Of a stretch of DNA of 64,000 nucleotides, positions 24,535 to 36,300 are shown one piece after another. A program made the translations under genes and the position numbers. Source of the DNA: Cardiocondyla obscurior (Eukaryota; Arthropoda; Insecta; Hymenoptera; Formicidae); the NCBI RefSeq assembly GCF_019399895.1, contig NC_091892.1:62001-126000 (forward strand), written 5' to 3'. The stretch's first letter is position 1, and each line of letters starts with the position of its first letter. The notes under the pieces were generated by a model that was not told the origin of the DNA, ran no database searches, and worked only from the letters and a program-made list of their open reading frames with translations.

Positions 24535-24890
24535 AATATTGGTTACTGTACGCAGATAGAAGGCTGCTGTGCGCCGACAAAAGGTTGCTGAGCGCCTGAG
24601 ACCATTATTTTTATAAAAACGTTACAGGTCTCAAATGTAACATTGCAACGGAGAGACGAAAAGTATTAATTTAGTGCGTCTCACAAAAATGGGCGTTGGT
24701 TTTAAATATTGGTTGCTGTGCGCAGACAGAAGGCTGCTGTGCGCCGACAAAAGGCTGCTGTGCGCCTGAGACCAATATTTTTATAAAAACGTTAGAGGTG
24801 TTAAATGTAACATTGCAACGGAGAGACGAAAAGTATTAATTTGGTGCGTCTCACGAGAATGGGCGTTGGATGGGGCCCATTCTATTATAT
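24535..24890 (+). repeat. Duplicated 3'-terminal segment of the Helitron
   Basis: Two copies of about 175 bp (about 24535-24705 and 24707-24880) share 'gaaggctgctgtgcgccgac', 'cgcctgagacca', 'tttttataaaaacgtta' and 'cattgcaacggagagacgaa'. The GGCTGCTGTGCGC word is the core of the 24-bp array at the other end of the element. Only the second copy is followed by the complete terminal hairpin. Confidence 0.85.
24856..24883 (+). other. Candidate Helitron 3' hairpin
   Basis: AGAATGGGC (24856-24864) pairs perfectly with GCCCATTCT (24875-24883) across a 10-nt loop. Helitron-like elements usually have a subterminal hairpin near the 3' end. A clean CTRR terminus was not seen, so the boundary is tentative. 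Confidence 0.55.
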
Positions 24891-25345
24891 ATGTCAAAAA
24901 TTTTCTTGAAAAAAATCAATCAATAATATACAAGCTTTAAACGGAACCTATTTAGAAAGCGATTGGTTGGATTGTTGTTAAAATCCGAAAATCTCAAGAT
25001 AGCTAAGAATAAATGACATGTAGTGTAATAACATGGTTAGTTTTGCTGCATGTTATATGTAAAACGCAAAATACTAACGTGTCTCTATTGATATAACCCC
25101 TCAACATTACTCTTCCCAAAATAAAACAGAATGTGTATTTTAACCAAAAATAATACTCCCAAAAATAATTTCTCCAAAAAAAATTTTCCCCCAAAAATCC
25201 ACAAAAACTACAAAATGACTAAAAAAATTTTAACAAAATAGAACGTAAAATGTGTACATTAATATTGTTGATTATAAACTACAAAATGAATGAAATCTCC
25301 CAAAATTACCTTTTTAAAAAAAGGTATAAAAAAGCGCCAAGTATA
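24891..25345. other. AT-rich spacer before the palindrome
   Basis: No gene is seen. The last 200 bp repeat short 'ctcccaaaa' and 'ctccaaaa' words like those in the palindrome arms. The 12 bases GCGCCAAGTATA at 25333-25344 abut the left palindrome end. Confidence 0.5.
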
Positions 25346-28102
25346 AGCGCGCGAAAAGCATTCTCGACAAACTTTTTAAGTAAAATCAAGACTCTTCCAA
25401 AAAAAGACTCCTCCAAAATCAAGATTCCCTCAAACAAAGATTTCCCAAAAAACCCCCCTAAAAAAAACTCCGAAAACCAAAACTCCTCTCAAAAAAGACT
25501 TCTCCAAAAAATAATTCTCAAAAACTCCTACAAAAAGACTACAAAAAAGACTCCTCCAAAATAGAACATAAAATGTGTACATTAATATCAAATACTCTCT
25601 ATAAAAATAATGAGATCAAATAATTGCGCCAAGAACCTAAAGAAACTAGAAAATTATATTTAAGCAAAATCAAGACTCCCCCAAAAAAGACTTTCATCAA
25701 TCAATATCAAATATTCTTTATAAAAATAATGAGATCAAATAATAGCGCCAAGAACCTAAAGGAGCTAGAAAATTTTAAACGTTATAAACCCATGTAGAAC
25801 CGTACACACGTAGACCTAGGTTTGCCCCGATAATAAAACGTTAACATTACAAACCCATGTGGAACAGTACAAACGTAGATCTAGGTTCGCCTCGATATGA
25901 TATAACATGGTAATGTAAAGAAAGAAAATTATATTTAAGCAAAATCAAGACTCCCCAAAAAAAGACTTTCATCAATCAATATCAAATATTCTTTATAAAA
26001 ATAATGAGATCAAATAATAGCGCCAAGAACCTAAAGGAGCTAGAAAATTTTAGAAATTACAAACCCATGTGAAACCGTAAAACGTAGACCTAGGTTCGCC
26101 CCGATGATAAAACGTAATTAACATTATAAACCCATGTGGAACCGTAAAAACGTAGATCTAGGTTCGCCTCGATATGATATAACATGGTAATGTAAAGAAA
26201 GAAAATTATATTTAAGCAAAATCAAGACTCCCCCAAAAAAAGACTTTCATCAATCAATATCAAATATTCTTTATAAAAATAATGAGATCAAATAATAGCG
26301 CCAAGAACCTGAAGGAGCTAGAAAATTTTAGAAATTACAAACCCATGTGAAACCGTAAAACGTAGACCTAGGTTCGCCCCGATGATAAAACGTAATTAAC
26401 ATTATAAACCCATGTGGAACCGTAAAACGTAAACCTAGGTTCGCCCCGATATGATATAACATGGTAAAATGTAAAGAAAAAAAAAACTTGGCGCTGCAAA
26501 ACCAAATCTTTAAAATCGAAAAAAACATTCTTTAAAATTTCAAATTATAATTTTTTGCTTTTTACGATGTGCTATGCATCAGATTTTTGTAACCACACCG
26601 GATGTATATTAAGATTTATAATACATCCGACAGTCCGCAGTCTGTAAAAGTGGGACGGCAAAAAATTTGCTGCATTGCGCATTTTCAATATATTTTTATT
26701 TTATATTAAACATATTTTTTATGTCATCACCCTTCTTGTTTTTTCTCCCTCACCCTCTTTCCATCTTTTTTTTAAGGAGGTAAAAAATTTGTTGCATTGC
26801 TGAATTTTAATATTTTTATTAAAATTCTTTACTTTTATTATTTTTTTTTACATTTTCTATTCAATATTTTTTTTTTATTTTAAAGATTTGGTTTCATAGA
26901 GCCAAATTTTATTTTTTTGTTTTTTCGATTTTAAAGATTTGGTTTCGCAGCGCCAAGTTTTTTTTCTTTACATTTTACCATGTTATATCATATCGGGGCG
27001 AACCTAGGTTTACGTTTTACGGTTCCACATGGGTTTATAATGTTAATTACGTTTTATCATCGGGGCGAACCTAGGTCTACGTTTTACGGTTTCACATGGG
27101 TTTGTAATTTCTAAAATTTTCTAGCTCCTTCAGGTTCTTGGCGCTATTATTTGATCTCATTATTTTTATAAAGAATATTTGATATTGATTGATGAAAGTC
27201 TTTTTTTGGGGGAGTCTTGATTTTGCTTAAATATAATTTTCTTTCTTTACATTACCATGTTATATCATATCGAGGCGAACCTAGATCTACATTTTTACGG
27301 TTCCACATGGGTTTATAATGTTAATTACGTTTTACCATCGGGGCGAACCTAGGTCTACGTTTTACGGTTTCACATGGGTTTGTAATTTCTAAAATTTTCT
27401 AGCTCCTTCAGGTTCTTGGCGCTATTATTTGATCTCATTATTTTTATAAAGAATATTTGATATTGATTGATGAAAGTCTTTTTTTGGGGGAGTCTTGATT
27501 TTGCTTAAATATAATTTTCTTTCTTTACATTACCATGTTATATCATATCGAGGCGAACCTAGATCTACGTTTGTACTGTTCCACATGGGTTTGTAATGTT
27601 AACGTTTTATTATCGGGGCAAACCTAGGTCTACGTGTGTACGGTTCTACATGGGTTTATAACGTTTAAAATATTCTAGCTCTTTTAGGTTCTTGGCGCTA
27701 TTATTTGATCTCATTATTTTTATAAAGAATATTTGATATTGATTGATGAAAGTCTTTTTTGGGGGAGTCTTGATTTTGCTTAAATATAATTTTCTAGTTT
27801 CTTTAGGTTCTTGGCGCAATTATTTGATCTCATTATTTTTATAGAGAGTATTTGATATTAATGTACACATTTTATGTTCTATTTTGGAGGAGTCTTTTTT
27901 TTGTAGTCTTTTTGTAGGAGTTTTTTTGAAAATTATTTTTTTGGAGAAGTCTTTTTTTGAGAGAAGTTTTGGTTTTCGGAGTTTTTTAGGGGGGTTTTTT
28001 TGGGAAATCTTTGTTTGAGAAAATATTGATTTTGGAGGAGTCTTTTTTTGGAAGAGTCTTGATTTTACTTAAAAAGTTTGTCGAGAATGCTTTTCGCGCG
28101 CT
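25346..28102. mobile_element. 2.76-kb palindrome (foldback-like element)
   Basis: The left arm (25346-26526) and right arm (26919-28102) are near-perfect reverse complements, from AGCGCGCGAAAAGC at the outer end to the AAATCGAAAA region at the inner end. The central 392 bp is AT-rich. Each arm contains a direct repeat of about 280 bp (left arm near 25655, 25921 and 26201) with 'caaatattctttataaaaat', 'gcgccaagaacctaaaggag' and 'taaacccatgtggaaccgta'. No coding frame is present. The right end abuts the F-box array without spacer. It could be a foldback transposon or an inverted duplication; no target duplication was found. Confidence 0.85.
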
Positions 28103-28838
28103 AAGAAATAACGCGATCCGATTGGCTGTATGTTCGACTGTTCGTCGTGTCCTTTGGCTGCTTGTATAACTGCATATTGGTCGCGATAAGTGCATCTGTA
28201 ATTCTTTGGTGTTCTCATTGGTTGTTTCTTTCTGTTGACCAGTTTTGGAATACTTGTTACTAAGATTAATTATTTTCTGTGATATACCCTTCTTCTAAAT
28301 GACGCGATCAATTTAATTAATATGCCAAAGTTTGTTTTGTGTAAGTTAACTACACGTGGTAGAAATTTATTATGCACAACGTACCTTCTCATTCGAGATA
28401 TGATACTAGAAATTTTCTGAAATAAAATATAAGTTTTTAAGTACATTGCGGAAAATATTACGTTAAAAATAATTTTTTTTGAAAAATAAAGCAAAGTTAT
28501 CGAAAGTTTGCCAATAATACATAATCATTTTTATTCGAGCAGAATTCTAAAGCGGTTATACATATAAGCAGAAACATTCGAGAATGCGAAAAATTGTCTT
28601 CAATGTCAATGCGTAAAATAGAAAAAAATTAAAATCACAATAAAAATAAGATTTAATGCAACGTAAAAAACAGCAATAAGTCATAGATGTGGTAGTAACG
28701 AATGTAATAATTATTTTTGGTAAAACAAGAAAATGTACAAAGAAAAACTTTATTACATTTACAAGATCGTTATTGAATTAGAAGTACATAATAATGTTAA
28801 GAAAAGTGCGAAATATTTTAATATTTTATTCTTTAATG

Positions 28839-29240
28839 TTATATTCGAAGACTAATCTTACTTAGATTATTCGTTTTTGATTTATTGCGTTTCTTGTTCC
28901 CGGTTTGTGTTTTTGTATGTCGGCGAGTCCATTCCGGTTTTTCTCTGCTAACACTACCGTTCTGTCCATTCACGACAAACGTTTTACTTTCAAAAACCTC
29001 ACCACCGTTGGACCTGTAAAGTTGCATCCTGATCTTAGTAAGCTGCAACTGACGTCTCCGTTTTCGCTCGTATTCGGATCTCGCCCTCCATGTCTTGCTG
29101 ACCCTGGAAATAATCCCAAGAGTTTTGCTATCCAACAATGCAAATATCATACCAGCAACTTCGACGGGCAAACGTTTAATCATATCCAGCATATTTTCGA
29201 TGCCGCCGACGTATGTCATAATCCAGCTGAAAGCTTCCAT
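28839..29240 (-). CDS. F-box-like protein, array copy 1
   Basis: 133 residues. Residues about 21-58 form the F-box ('IKRLPVEVAGMIFALLD' then 'RVSKTWRARSE'), the SKP1-docking module of SCF ubiquitin ligases. Residues 59-72 are basic ('RKRRRQLQLTK'), and the last 30 residues are Lys/Arg/Asn-rich and could be a nuclear signal. No WD40, leucine-rich or other substrate module is present. An in-frame stop lies upstream of this ATG with no earlier Met, which supports the start. This is the most diverged array copy: D12G, T70I and R72M. No transcript evidence can be seen. Confidence 0.6.
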   Translation of the reverse strand: MEAFSWIMTYVGGIENMLDMIKRLPVEVAGMIFALLDSKTLGIISRVSKTWRARSEYERKRRRQLQLTKIRMQLYRSNGGEVFESKTFVVNGQNGSVSREKPEWTRRHTKTQTGNKKRNKSKTNNLSKISLRI

Positions 29241-30079
29241 CGCGTTTGACCTCTCAGAGTGACTGGTCGAGAAAGAATGCCAGAGAGACTCCAGACCTCG
29301 TTTGATATAGGTGGTGCGATAGGAATAACCTCCCGTAATTGGTTAAGAAATAACGCGATCCGATTGGCTGTATGTTCGACTGTTCGCCGTGTCCTTTGGC
29401 TGCTTGTATAACTGCATATTGGTCGCGATAAGTGCATCTGTAATTCTTTGGTGTTCTCATTGGTTGTTTCTTTCTGTTGACCAGTTTTGGAATACTTGTT
29501 ACTAAGATTAATTATTTTTTGTGATATACCCTTCTTCTAAATGACGCGATCAATTTAATTAATATGCCAAAGTTTGTTTTGTGTAAGTTAACTACACGTG
29601 GTAGAAATTTATTATGCACAACGTACCTTCTCATTCGAGATATGATACTAGAAATTTTCTGAAATAAAATATAAGTTTTTAAGTACATTGCGGAAAATAT
29701 TACGTTAAAAATAATTTTTTTTGAAAAATAAAGCAAAGTTATCGAAAGTTTGCCAATAATACATAATCATTTTTATTCGAGCAGAATTCTAAAGCGGTTA
29801 TACATATAAGCAGAAACATTCGAGAATGCGAAAAATTGTCTTCAATGTCAATGCGTAAAATAGAAAAAAATTAAAATCACAATAAAAATAAGATTTAATG
29901 CAACGTAAAAACAGCAATAAGTCATAGATGTGGTAGTAACGAATGTAATAATTATTTTTGGTAAAACAAGAAAATGTACAAAGAAAAACTTTATTACATT
30001 TACAAGATCGTTATTGAATTAGAAGTACATAATAATGTTAAGAAAAGTGCGAAATATTTTAATATTTTATTCTTTAATG

Positions 30080-30481
30080 TTATATTCGAAGACTAATCTT
30101 ACTTAGATTATTCGTTTTTGATTTATTGCGTTTCTTGTTCCCGGTTTGTGTTTTTGTATGTCGGCGAGTCCATTCCGGTTTTTCTCTGCTAACACTACCG
30201 TTTTGTCCATTCACGACAAACGTTTTACTTTCAAAAACCTCACCACCGTTGGACCTGTAAAGTTGCCTCCTGGTCTTAGTAAGCTGCAACTGACGTCTCC
30301 GTTTTCGCTCGTATTCGGATCTCGCCCTCCATGTCTTGCTGACCCTGGAAATAATCCCAAGAGTTTTGCTATCCAACAATGCAAATATCATACCAGCAAC
30401 TTCGACGGGCAAACGTTTAATCATATCCAGCATATTTTCGATGCCGTCGACGTATGTCATAATCCAGCTGAAAGCTTCCAT
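30080..30481 (-). CDS. F-box-like protein, array copy 2
   Basis: Matches the array consensus protein. Its unit carries the variant A/T run at about 30958-30970 (no G between the T run and the A run), shared with copies near 45318 and 47798. Gypsy-1 lies beyond its upstream (higher-coordinate) region. Confidence 0.6.
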   Translation of the reverse strand: MEAFSWIMTYVDGIENMLDMIKRLPVEVAGMIFALLDSKTLGIISRVSKTWRARSEYERKRRRQLQLTKTRRQLYRSNGGEVFESKTFVVNGQNGSVSREKPEWTRRHTKTQTGNKKRNKSKTNNLSKISLRI

Positions 30482-31540
30482 CGCGTTTGACCTCTCAGAG
30501 TGACTGGTCGAGAAAGAATGCCAGAGAGACTCCAGACCTCGTTTGATATAGGTGGTGCGATAGGAATAACCTCCCGTAATTGGTTAAGAAATAACGCGAT
30601 CCGATTGGCTGTATGTTCGACTGTTCGCCGTGTCCTTTGGCTGCTTGTATAACTGCATATTGGTCGCGATAAGTGCATCTGTAATTCTTTGGTGTTCTCA
30701 TTGGTTGTTTCTTTCTGTTGACCAGTTTTGGAATACTTGTTACTAAGATTAATTATTTTTTGTGATATACCCTTCTTCTAAATGACGCGATCAATTTAAT
30801 TAATATGCCAAAGTTTGTTTTGTGTAAGTTAACTACACGTGGTAGAAATTTATTATGCACAACGTACCTTCTCATTCGTGATATGATACTAGAAATTTTC
30901 TGAAATAAAATATAAGTTTTTAAGTACATTGCGGAAAATATTACGTTAAAAATAATTTTTTTTAAAAATAAAGCAAAGTTATCGAAAGTTTGCCAATAAT
31001 ACATAATCATTTTTATTCGAGCAGAATTCTAAAGCGGTTATACATATAAGCAGAAACATTCGAGAATGCGAAAAATTGTCTTCAATGTCAATGCGTAAAA
31101 TAGAAAAAAATTAAAATCACAATAAAAATATGATTTAATGCAACGTAAAAAACAGCAATAAGTCATAGATGTGGTAGTAACGAATGTAATAATTATTTTT
31201 GGTAAAACAAGAAAATGTACAAAGAAAAACTTTATTACATTTACAAGATCGTTATTGAATTAGAAGTTGTAACGATGCCCCCGGAAGGAGCATCGTCCCC
31301 AGTGAAGAACAGGCGAGACGACCATCCTCTCGGCCAGGCAAGGGAGCGCGGGGGGCTCCCGAAGAAACCGATCATCGAAATACGTAATTATAACGAGTAC
31401 CGCGGAACGCGCCAAGTCCCGCGGAACGAGCGTATCCGAGCGGCCCCGAACTCATCCGAGCGAGCGCGACGCGCACGGTACCGCGGAATACCGCGGCCGG
31501 CGCCACGAACAAGGATACCCCCGAATATAGCCTTGTGCGA

Positions 31541-31548
31541 TATAAAAA
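31541..31548 (+). promoter_or_regulatory. TATA box of Gypsy-1 5' LTR
   Basis: TATAAAAA in the first third of the LTR. The identical box in the 3' LTR is at 37313. Confidence 0.7.
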
Positions 31549-31584
31549 GCCGAACTCGGGGAAGTCGCGCACCGTTCTCGTGCC

Positions 31585-31876
31585 GTTCGCTTCGCAGCGA
31601 ACATCCGAACCGAACCGACTCCTGGAGCGAGCAAACCAACGGGGTGGAGCGAACTCCGTCTCGGTCAGGAACTCCTGACGCTTGCACCGCAGAGGAATCT
31701 TCCTGCCGAACGCAACTTAGACTGATACGACCGGCTCGTGGGGTGAAGCGCACTTCGCCTCCTTCGAGCGATCTCGATCCCGGGTCGACAGTCATCTTGC
31801 CTAGGCGACAATATCCATTCGCACCGTTGCACAAAACCGGGGTGGAGAGATCTCCGCCTCGGCCGAGTACTCTCGG
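31585..31876 (+). repeat. Tetraloop hairpin series in the Gypsy-1 LTR
   Basis: Seven hairpins have 4-nt loops. Three long ones have 9-bp stems GGGGTGRAG / CTYCGYCTC, with loops CGAA (31641-31662), CGCA (31740-31761) and AGAT (31839-31860), spaced exactly 99 bp apart. Each is followed by a shorter one (GTCAGG-AACT-CCTGAC, TCGAG-CGAT-CTCGA, GCCGAG-TACT-CTCGGC). A first one, GTTCGCT-TCGC-AGCGAAC, is at 31585-31602. Stems are kept by G-U or compensatory changes while loops differ. They lie in the RNA leader. Confidence 0.75.
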
Positions 31877-32400
31877 CTACTGCAACACCGAAAAGGTGCT
31901 CCATCCTCCCCGCTGTCCGAATACCGCGTTCGCGCCGCGATCTAAGCGTTAAGTCGATCACCGCGTCTCGCGCCGCGTGCATAGATCAGGCCCCGCCCAG
32001 GCCCGCGACTCGGGGACATACTCGCGCCGCTAACCCCGCGCTCCGATTAGGGCGTTATCTAGGCGGCTGCCGAAAACCTGTAACGGCCCGCCCGTCGTAG
32101 ATCCGCGTATCGATTACCACCGTACCGATCAAGCGCATACACGCGCCAATTACCGCGTCATCGTGAATCTATTGTTAAATTCGTGTTCGTCCGGCGACGT
32201 CTCAAGCACGCGTTCGTCATAATTGGCTTAATGTATTCTACTATATTAATTGAATAAAGTCTCAATTAATTGTTACATAAAGACCACGTCTCGTGCATTC
32301 TCGGACCTATCAATTCACTCGCGAATCCTGTCCGCCCGGCGAGCACGTCCGGGCACTCTCGCTTGCAAGATATTCGCGGCCAGGAATTACGGTCGTTTCA

Positions 32401-32418
32401 TGGCGCCCGAACAGGGAC
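32401..32418 (+). promoter_or_regulatory. Gypsy-1 primer-binding site (tRNA-Lys)
   Basis: TGGCGCCCGAACAGGGAC directly follows the 5' LTR and is complementary to the 3' end of animal tRNA-Lys(UUU), so minus-strand DNA synthesis should be primed by that tRNA. Confidence 0.9.
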
Positions 32419-32444
32419 TTTAAGTCACTAGTCCGTAACGGAGA

Positions 32445-33383
32445 ATGCCACGAGAGTGGATATATAAATTAACCAAAGCCGACTTAATTGCCGAACTGGA
32501 GGAACTGCAGGTATCCGCGACCGGTACAATCGACGATTTACGACAACGCCTCAGCGAATACGTCCGCGAGAATCCCGACACGTATTTTTTACCACGGCCC
32601 GGGCCGTCGCACGCGACGATGGCCACTCCGCTAATCGAGATTACCGCGCCCACCGACGATCCGGCCAAGATAATGAACCAAATACGGAAATGGGGATGCC
32701 ATTTCGACGGGAAGGATCCGGCGGGATTTCTCGAGCGCGTCGACGAGCTGACCTCCGTATATGGCTTCAACGGGATACATATGCTCCGCGGGCTGCCGGA
32801 ATTATTGCGGGGGGAGGCCCTCGAGTGGTACCGCAATAACCGGCAAGATTGGGTTACCTGGGACGCGTTCCGCACCGCGTTTAGGGAACAATTTCTACCC
32901 TACCGATATCGGGCCCAGCTGAAGCGGGAAATCGACGCGCGCGTACAAAAGACCGGCGAAACGTTCCGCAAGTTCGCCACCGAAATAGCGACCCTCATGA
33001 GACGGGCGGAGGGATATTCGGAGGAAGAGAAGATGGAAATTCTTCTCGAAAATATGGACCCGCGCGTACGTCCATTTATCTGCGGAGATACGGTCCGTAG
33101 CCCGACCGAACTTGCGCGTCGCGTGGCCGAAATAGAAAAAAGCCTCGACCGTCAGCCGCGTCCGGCCGCATCCCGTCAAACCGCGGCGTTGGCCACCAGT
33201 TACGACCGTAACGAATGCTGCTGGCGATGCAAGCAGCGCGGCCACACACGCTTCGACTGCAAGCGAATCCCGCGAAAATTCTGCTCGCAGTGCGGGAAAG
33301 ACGGGGTGCTCACACGCGAGTGTCATCCGGCGGGAAACGCGACTCGGACCGGGGAAACAGCGGCCGCACCCCGGTCCCCGTAA
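32445..33383 (+). CDS. gag: Gypsy-1 Gag
   Basis: 312 residues, forming the virus-like particle and packaging RNA. Residues about 5-45 look like a SAP motif ('LTKADLIAELEEL' then 'IDDLRQRLSEYV'). Residues about 80-215 are the retrotransposon Gag core ('RKWGCHFDGKDPAGFLERV', 'GEALEWYRNN'). A CCHC knuckle follows ('CWRCKQRGHTRFDC') and then a second Cys cluster ('FCSQCGKDG...ECHP'). The start is the first ATG after the primer site. The stop (33381-33383) lies just past a frameshift signal that leads into pol. A SAP-like start suggests contact with DNA or chromatin; this is inferred. Confidence 0.92.
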   Translation: MPREWIYKLTKADLIAELEELQVSATGTIDDLRQRLSEYVRENPDTYFLPRPGPSHATMATPLIEITAPTDDPAKIMNQIRKWGCHFDGKDPAGFLERVDELTSVYGFNGIHMLRGLPELLRGEALEWYRNNRQDWVTWDAFRTAFREQFLPYRYRAQLKREIDARVQKTGETFRKFATEIATLMRRAEGYSEEEKMEILLENMDPRVRPFICGDTVRSPTELARRVAEIEKSLDRQPRPAASRQTAALATSYDRNECCWRCKQRGHTRFDCKRIPRKFCSQCGKDGVLTRECHPAGNATRTGETAAAPRSP

Positions 33384-36300
33384 TGAAGTATAATCCGCGA
33401 CCGCACCTGCCCGTCGAGATCCTCGGGCAGACTTATGAGGCGTTGTTCGACACCGGATCCGAGGTATCGTACGTCAACGAAAATACCGCCGAACAAATAC
33501 ACGCGCACGGAATAACCTGCAGGGAGTCGATCGGTCAGGTGCGGCTCGCCGACGGTTCGGCGACCCACACCACCGGGGAAATCGCCGTGCCAATCGTAAT
33601 AGGGGGGAAAAATTTAACGCACACCTTTCTAATTTTGCCAACGCTCGACAGCGCCGTATTAATCGGGGTGGACATATGGGCCCGCGCCGCGTTTAGCGTC
33701 CCACCGCCTCCCGAACGAGACCGATGCGTCACGCGAACACCGCACGTCACCGCCACCGAAACCGCGACGGGGGAGACACCGACCGGGGGGGGAGAAGAAC
33801 CGCGACTAAAAACATTTTTAGAGACCGAGATGCGAAAATTTGAGAGCGTACAAGGCCCGACCGACAAATTAGAACATCGCTTACGCGTACTAACCGACTC
33901 GCCGATCAAACAACGCTATCGACCACGGAACCCCGCGATGCAGCATATCATCGACACCGAAGTCGAGAAAATGCTCGCGGACGGAGTAATCGAGCCCTCC
34001 GAGAGCGGTTGGAGCTCGCCGATCGTGCTAGTGAAAAAGAAAGACGGCAAACACCGGTTCTGCATAGATTTTCGCCGCGTCAACGAAGTAACGGCTCGCG
34101 ACGCATACCCGTTGCCACAAATCCAAGCAACGTTAGATAAATTACGCGGAGCAAAGTATTTGTCGACGCTCGATCTTAAAAACGGGTATTGGCAGGTACC
34201 GCTAGCACCGGAAAGTCGACCCGTCACCGCTTTCACCGTACCAGGGCGCGGCTTGATGCAATTTCGCGTCATGCCGTTCGGGCTACACTCCGCGCCCGCG
34301 ACATTCCAACAATTGCTAGACACAATCCTCGGTCCCGCCCTCGAACCGCACGTGTTCGTTTACCTGGACGATATTATCGTCTGCAGTCCGAATTTCGAAC
34401 ATCACCTAAGCATACTCGCCGAAGTATTCCGCCGCCTGCGTAACGCGAAGTTAAAATTAAATCCCGACAAATGTCGATTCTGCGTGGATTCCCTCAAATA
34501 TCTGGGACACATCGTAGACCGCGACGGAATTCGTACCGACCCCGAGAAAACCGCGGCAGTAACCACCTGGCCGGAACCGCGCACCGTCCGTCAAGTTCGA
34601 CGTTTCTTAGGAGTTGCATCCTGGTACCGGCGATTCGTACAGGATTTTGCAACCGTCGCCGCGCCATTAACCGCGCTAACACGCAAAAACGTTAAATGGA
34701 ACTGGGGGGAAGAAAAGCAGGCCGCGTTCAATTCACTAAAATTAACGCTGACCGCGGCACCGGTATTAGCCTGCCCCGACTTCACGCGAAAATTCGTGCT
34801 CCAGACCGACGCCAGCAACGCCGGACTCGGGGCAGTGTTAACGCAACATTTTGCCGAGGGGGAACGCGTCGTTGCGTACGCGAGCCGCACCCTTAGTAAA
34901 GCAGAACGAAATTACAGCGCGACCGAGCTTGAGTGTCTAGCAGTCCTGTGGGGAATCCGGAAAATGCGCGGATATCTAGAAGGATATGAATTCACCGTAG
35001 TAACCGACCATCAGTCACTACGGTGGTTGCAAAAACTCGAATCGCCCACGGGCCGTCTCGGCCGATGGGCATTCGAATTGCAACAATACACTTTCGAAAT
35101 TCGATACCGAAAAGGGGCGCTGAACCGAGTAGCCGACGCGCTTTCGCGACAATATCACGTAAACAGCGTCCGACCCACGAAATGCACGTGGCATCGGAAA
35201 ATGTGGCAACGGGCATGCGAACAACCGCACGAAAATCCGGATTTACGGGTCACGGAAGGCCGGCTGTATCGGCACCTTTTGCATCAACTCGATTTTACCG
35301 AAACGCCGACCGACGCACAATGGAAAGAGTGCGTACCGACGGAAGAACGACCGGAGTTGATGCGAAAGTATCACGACGAGCCGACCGCGGGCCACCTCGG
35401 GATCGCGAAAACCATTGCGCGGATCGCTCGGATATATTACTGGCCCGGAATGTTCCGCGACATCGCGAGATACGTACGTAACTGTCCCACCTGTTTAGCC
35501 TACAAAACCGAGCAAAGCAAACCGACCGGCATTATGCACAGTACGGCCATCGACCATCCCGGCCAACAGATAGCCATAGATTTAGTAGGACCGCTCCCGC
35601 GCTCGCGAAATGGGCATACGTGGTTGCTCAACATGCAGGACCGGTTCACGAAATGGGTGGAGATGCGCGCACTGCGTAAGGCGACCGCGGACGAAATCAA
35701 AAAGCATTTGAGGGAGGCAATTATTCTCCGACATGGGTGTCCCGAGGAAATTCTATCTGACAATGGGACGCAATTTAAAGCTGAACGTTTAACCGAAATG
35801 CTAAAAGAATTCGGAGTAAAACACCGCCTAACCCCCGCGTACGCGCCGCAGTGCAATCCGGTCGAACGAGCGAACCGAACGATCAAAACGATGATCGCCC
35901 AATACGTCCGGCAAAAACACCGTACTTGGGACGAATATCTGCCCGAACTCCAGTTCGCATTTAATACCGCCGCCAGCGAGGCCACCGGGTATACGCCCGC
36001 ATTTTTAACACACGGACGAGAATTGAGACGACCGGACGAACCGCGCAATCACGCCGTCAAACCGAACGAACGGAAGCGACAACTCGAGGAGGCGTACGAA
36101 CTTGTCCGCGTACACCTCGCGCGCGCATTCCAGCGGCAAGAAAAGTATTATAATCTCCGGCGGAGAGAATGGAAACCGGCAATAGGCGATATTGTTTGGA
36201 AGCGCGACCGACCGTTATCGAACAAAGCCGCGGCGTTCAACGCCAAACTCGCGCCGAAATTCGTTGGGCCGCTCGAGATACGTCGCGTAATTTCGCCGGT

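Larger units (their letters stand above)
15966..24890 (+). mobile_element. Helitron-like rolling-circle element (decayed) with Ulp1 and USP modules
   Basis: The coding line runs in order: Ulp1-type cysteine protease, Helitron N-terminal region, Rep/HUH nuclease, PIF1-family helicase, ubiquitin-specific-protease-like domain. Rep and helicase motifs are well preserved. Four frameshifts (near 18005, 19950, 22840 and 24065) and one in-frame TAG (21298-21300) split what was probably one long polyprotein. The left end has an array of 24-bp repeats; the right end has a duplicated segment with the same GCTGCTGTGCGC core and a hairpin. Exact termini are not certain. Confidence 0.85.
31268..32400 (+). 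repeat. Gypsy-1 5' LTR
   Basis: 1133 bp. TATAAAAA at 31541 implies transcription start near 31570, and AATAAA at 32253-32258 marks the end of R. The transcribed part contains a series of tetraloop hairpins (listed separately). It has one extra C near 31279 relative to the 3' LTR. Confidence 0.95.
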
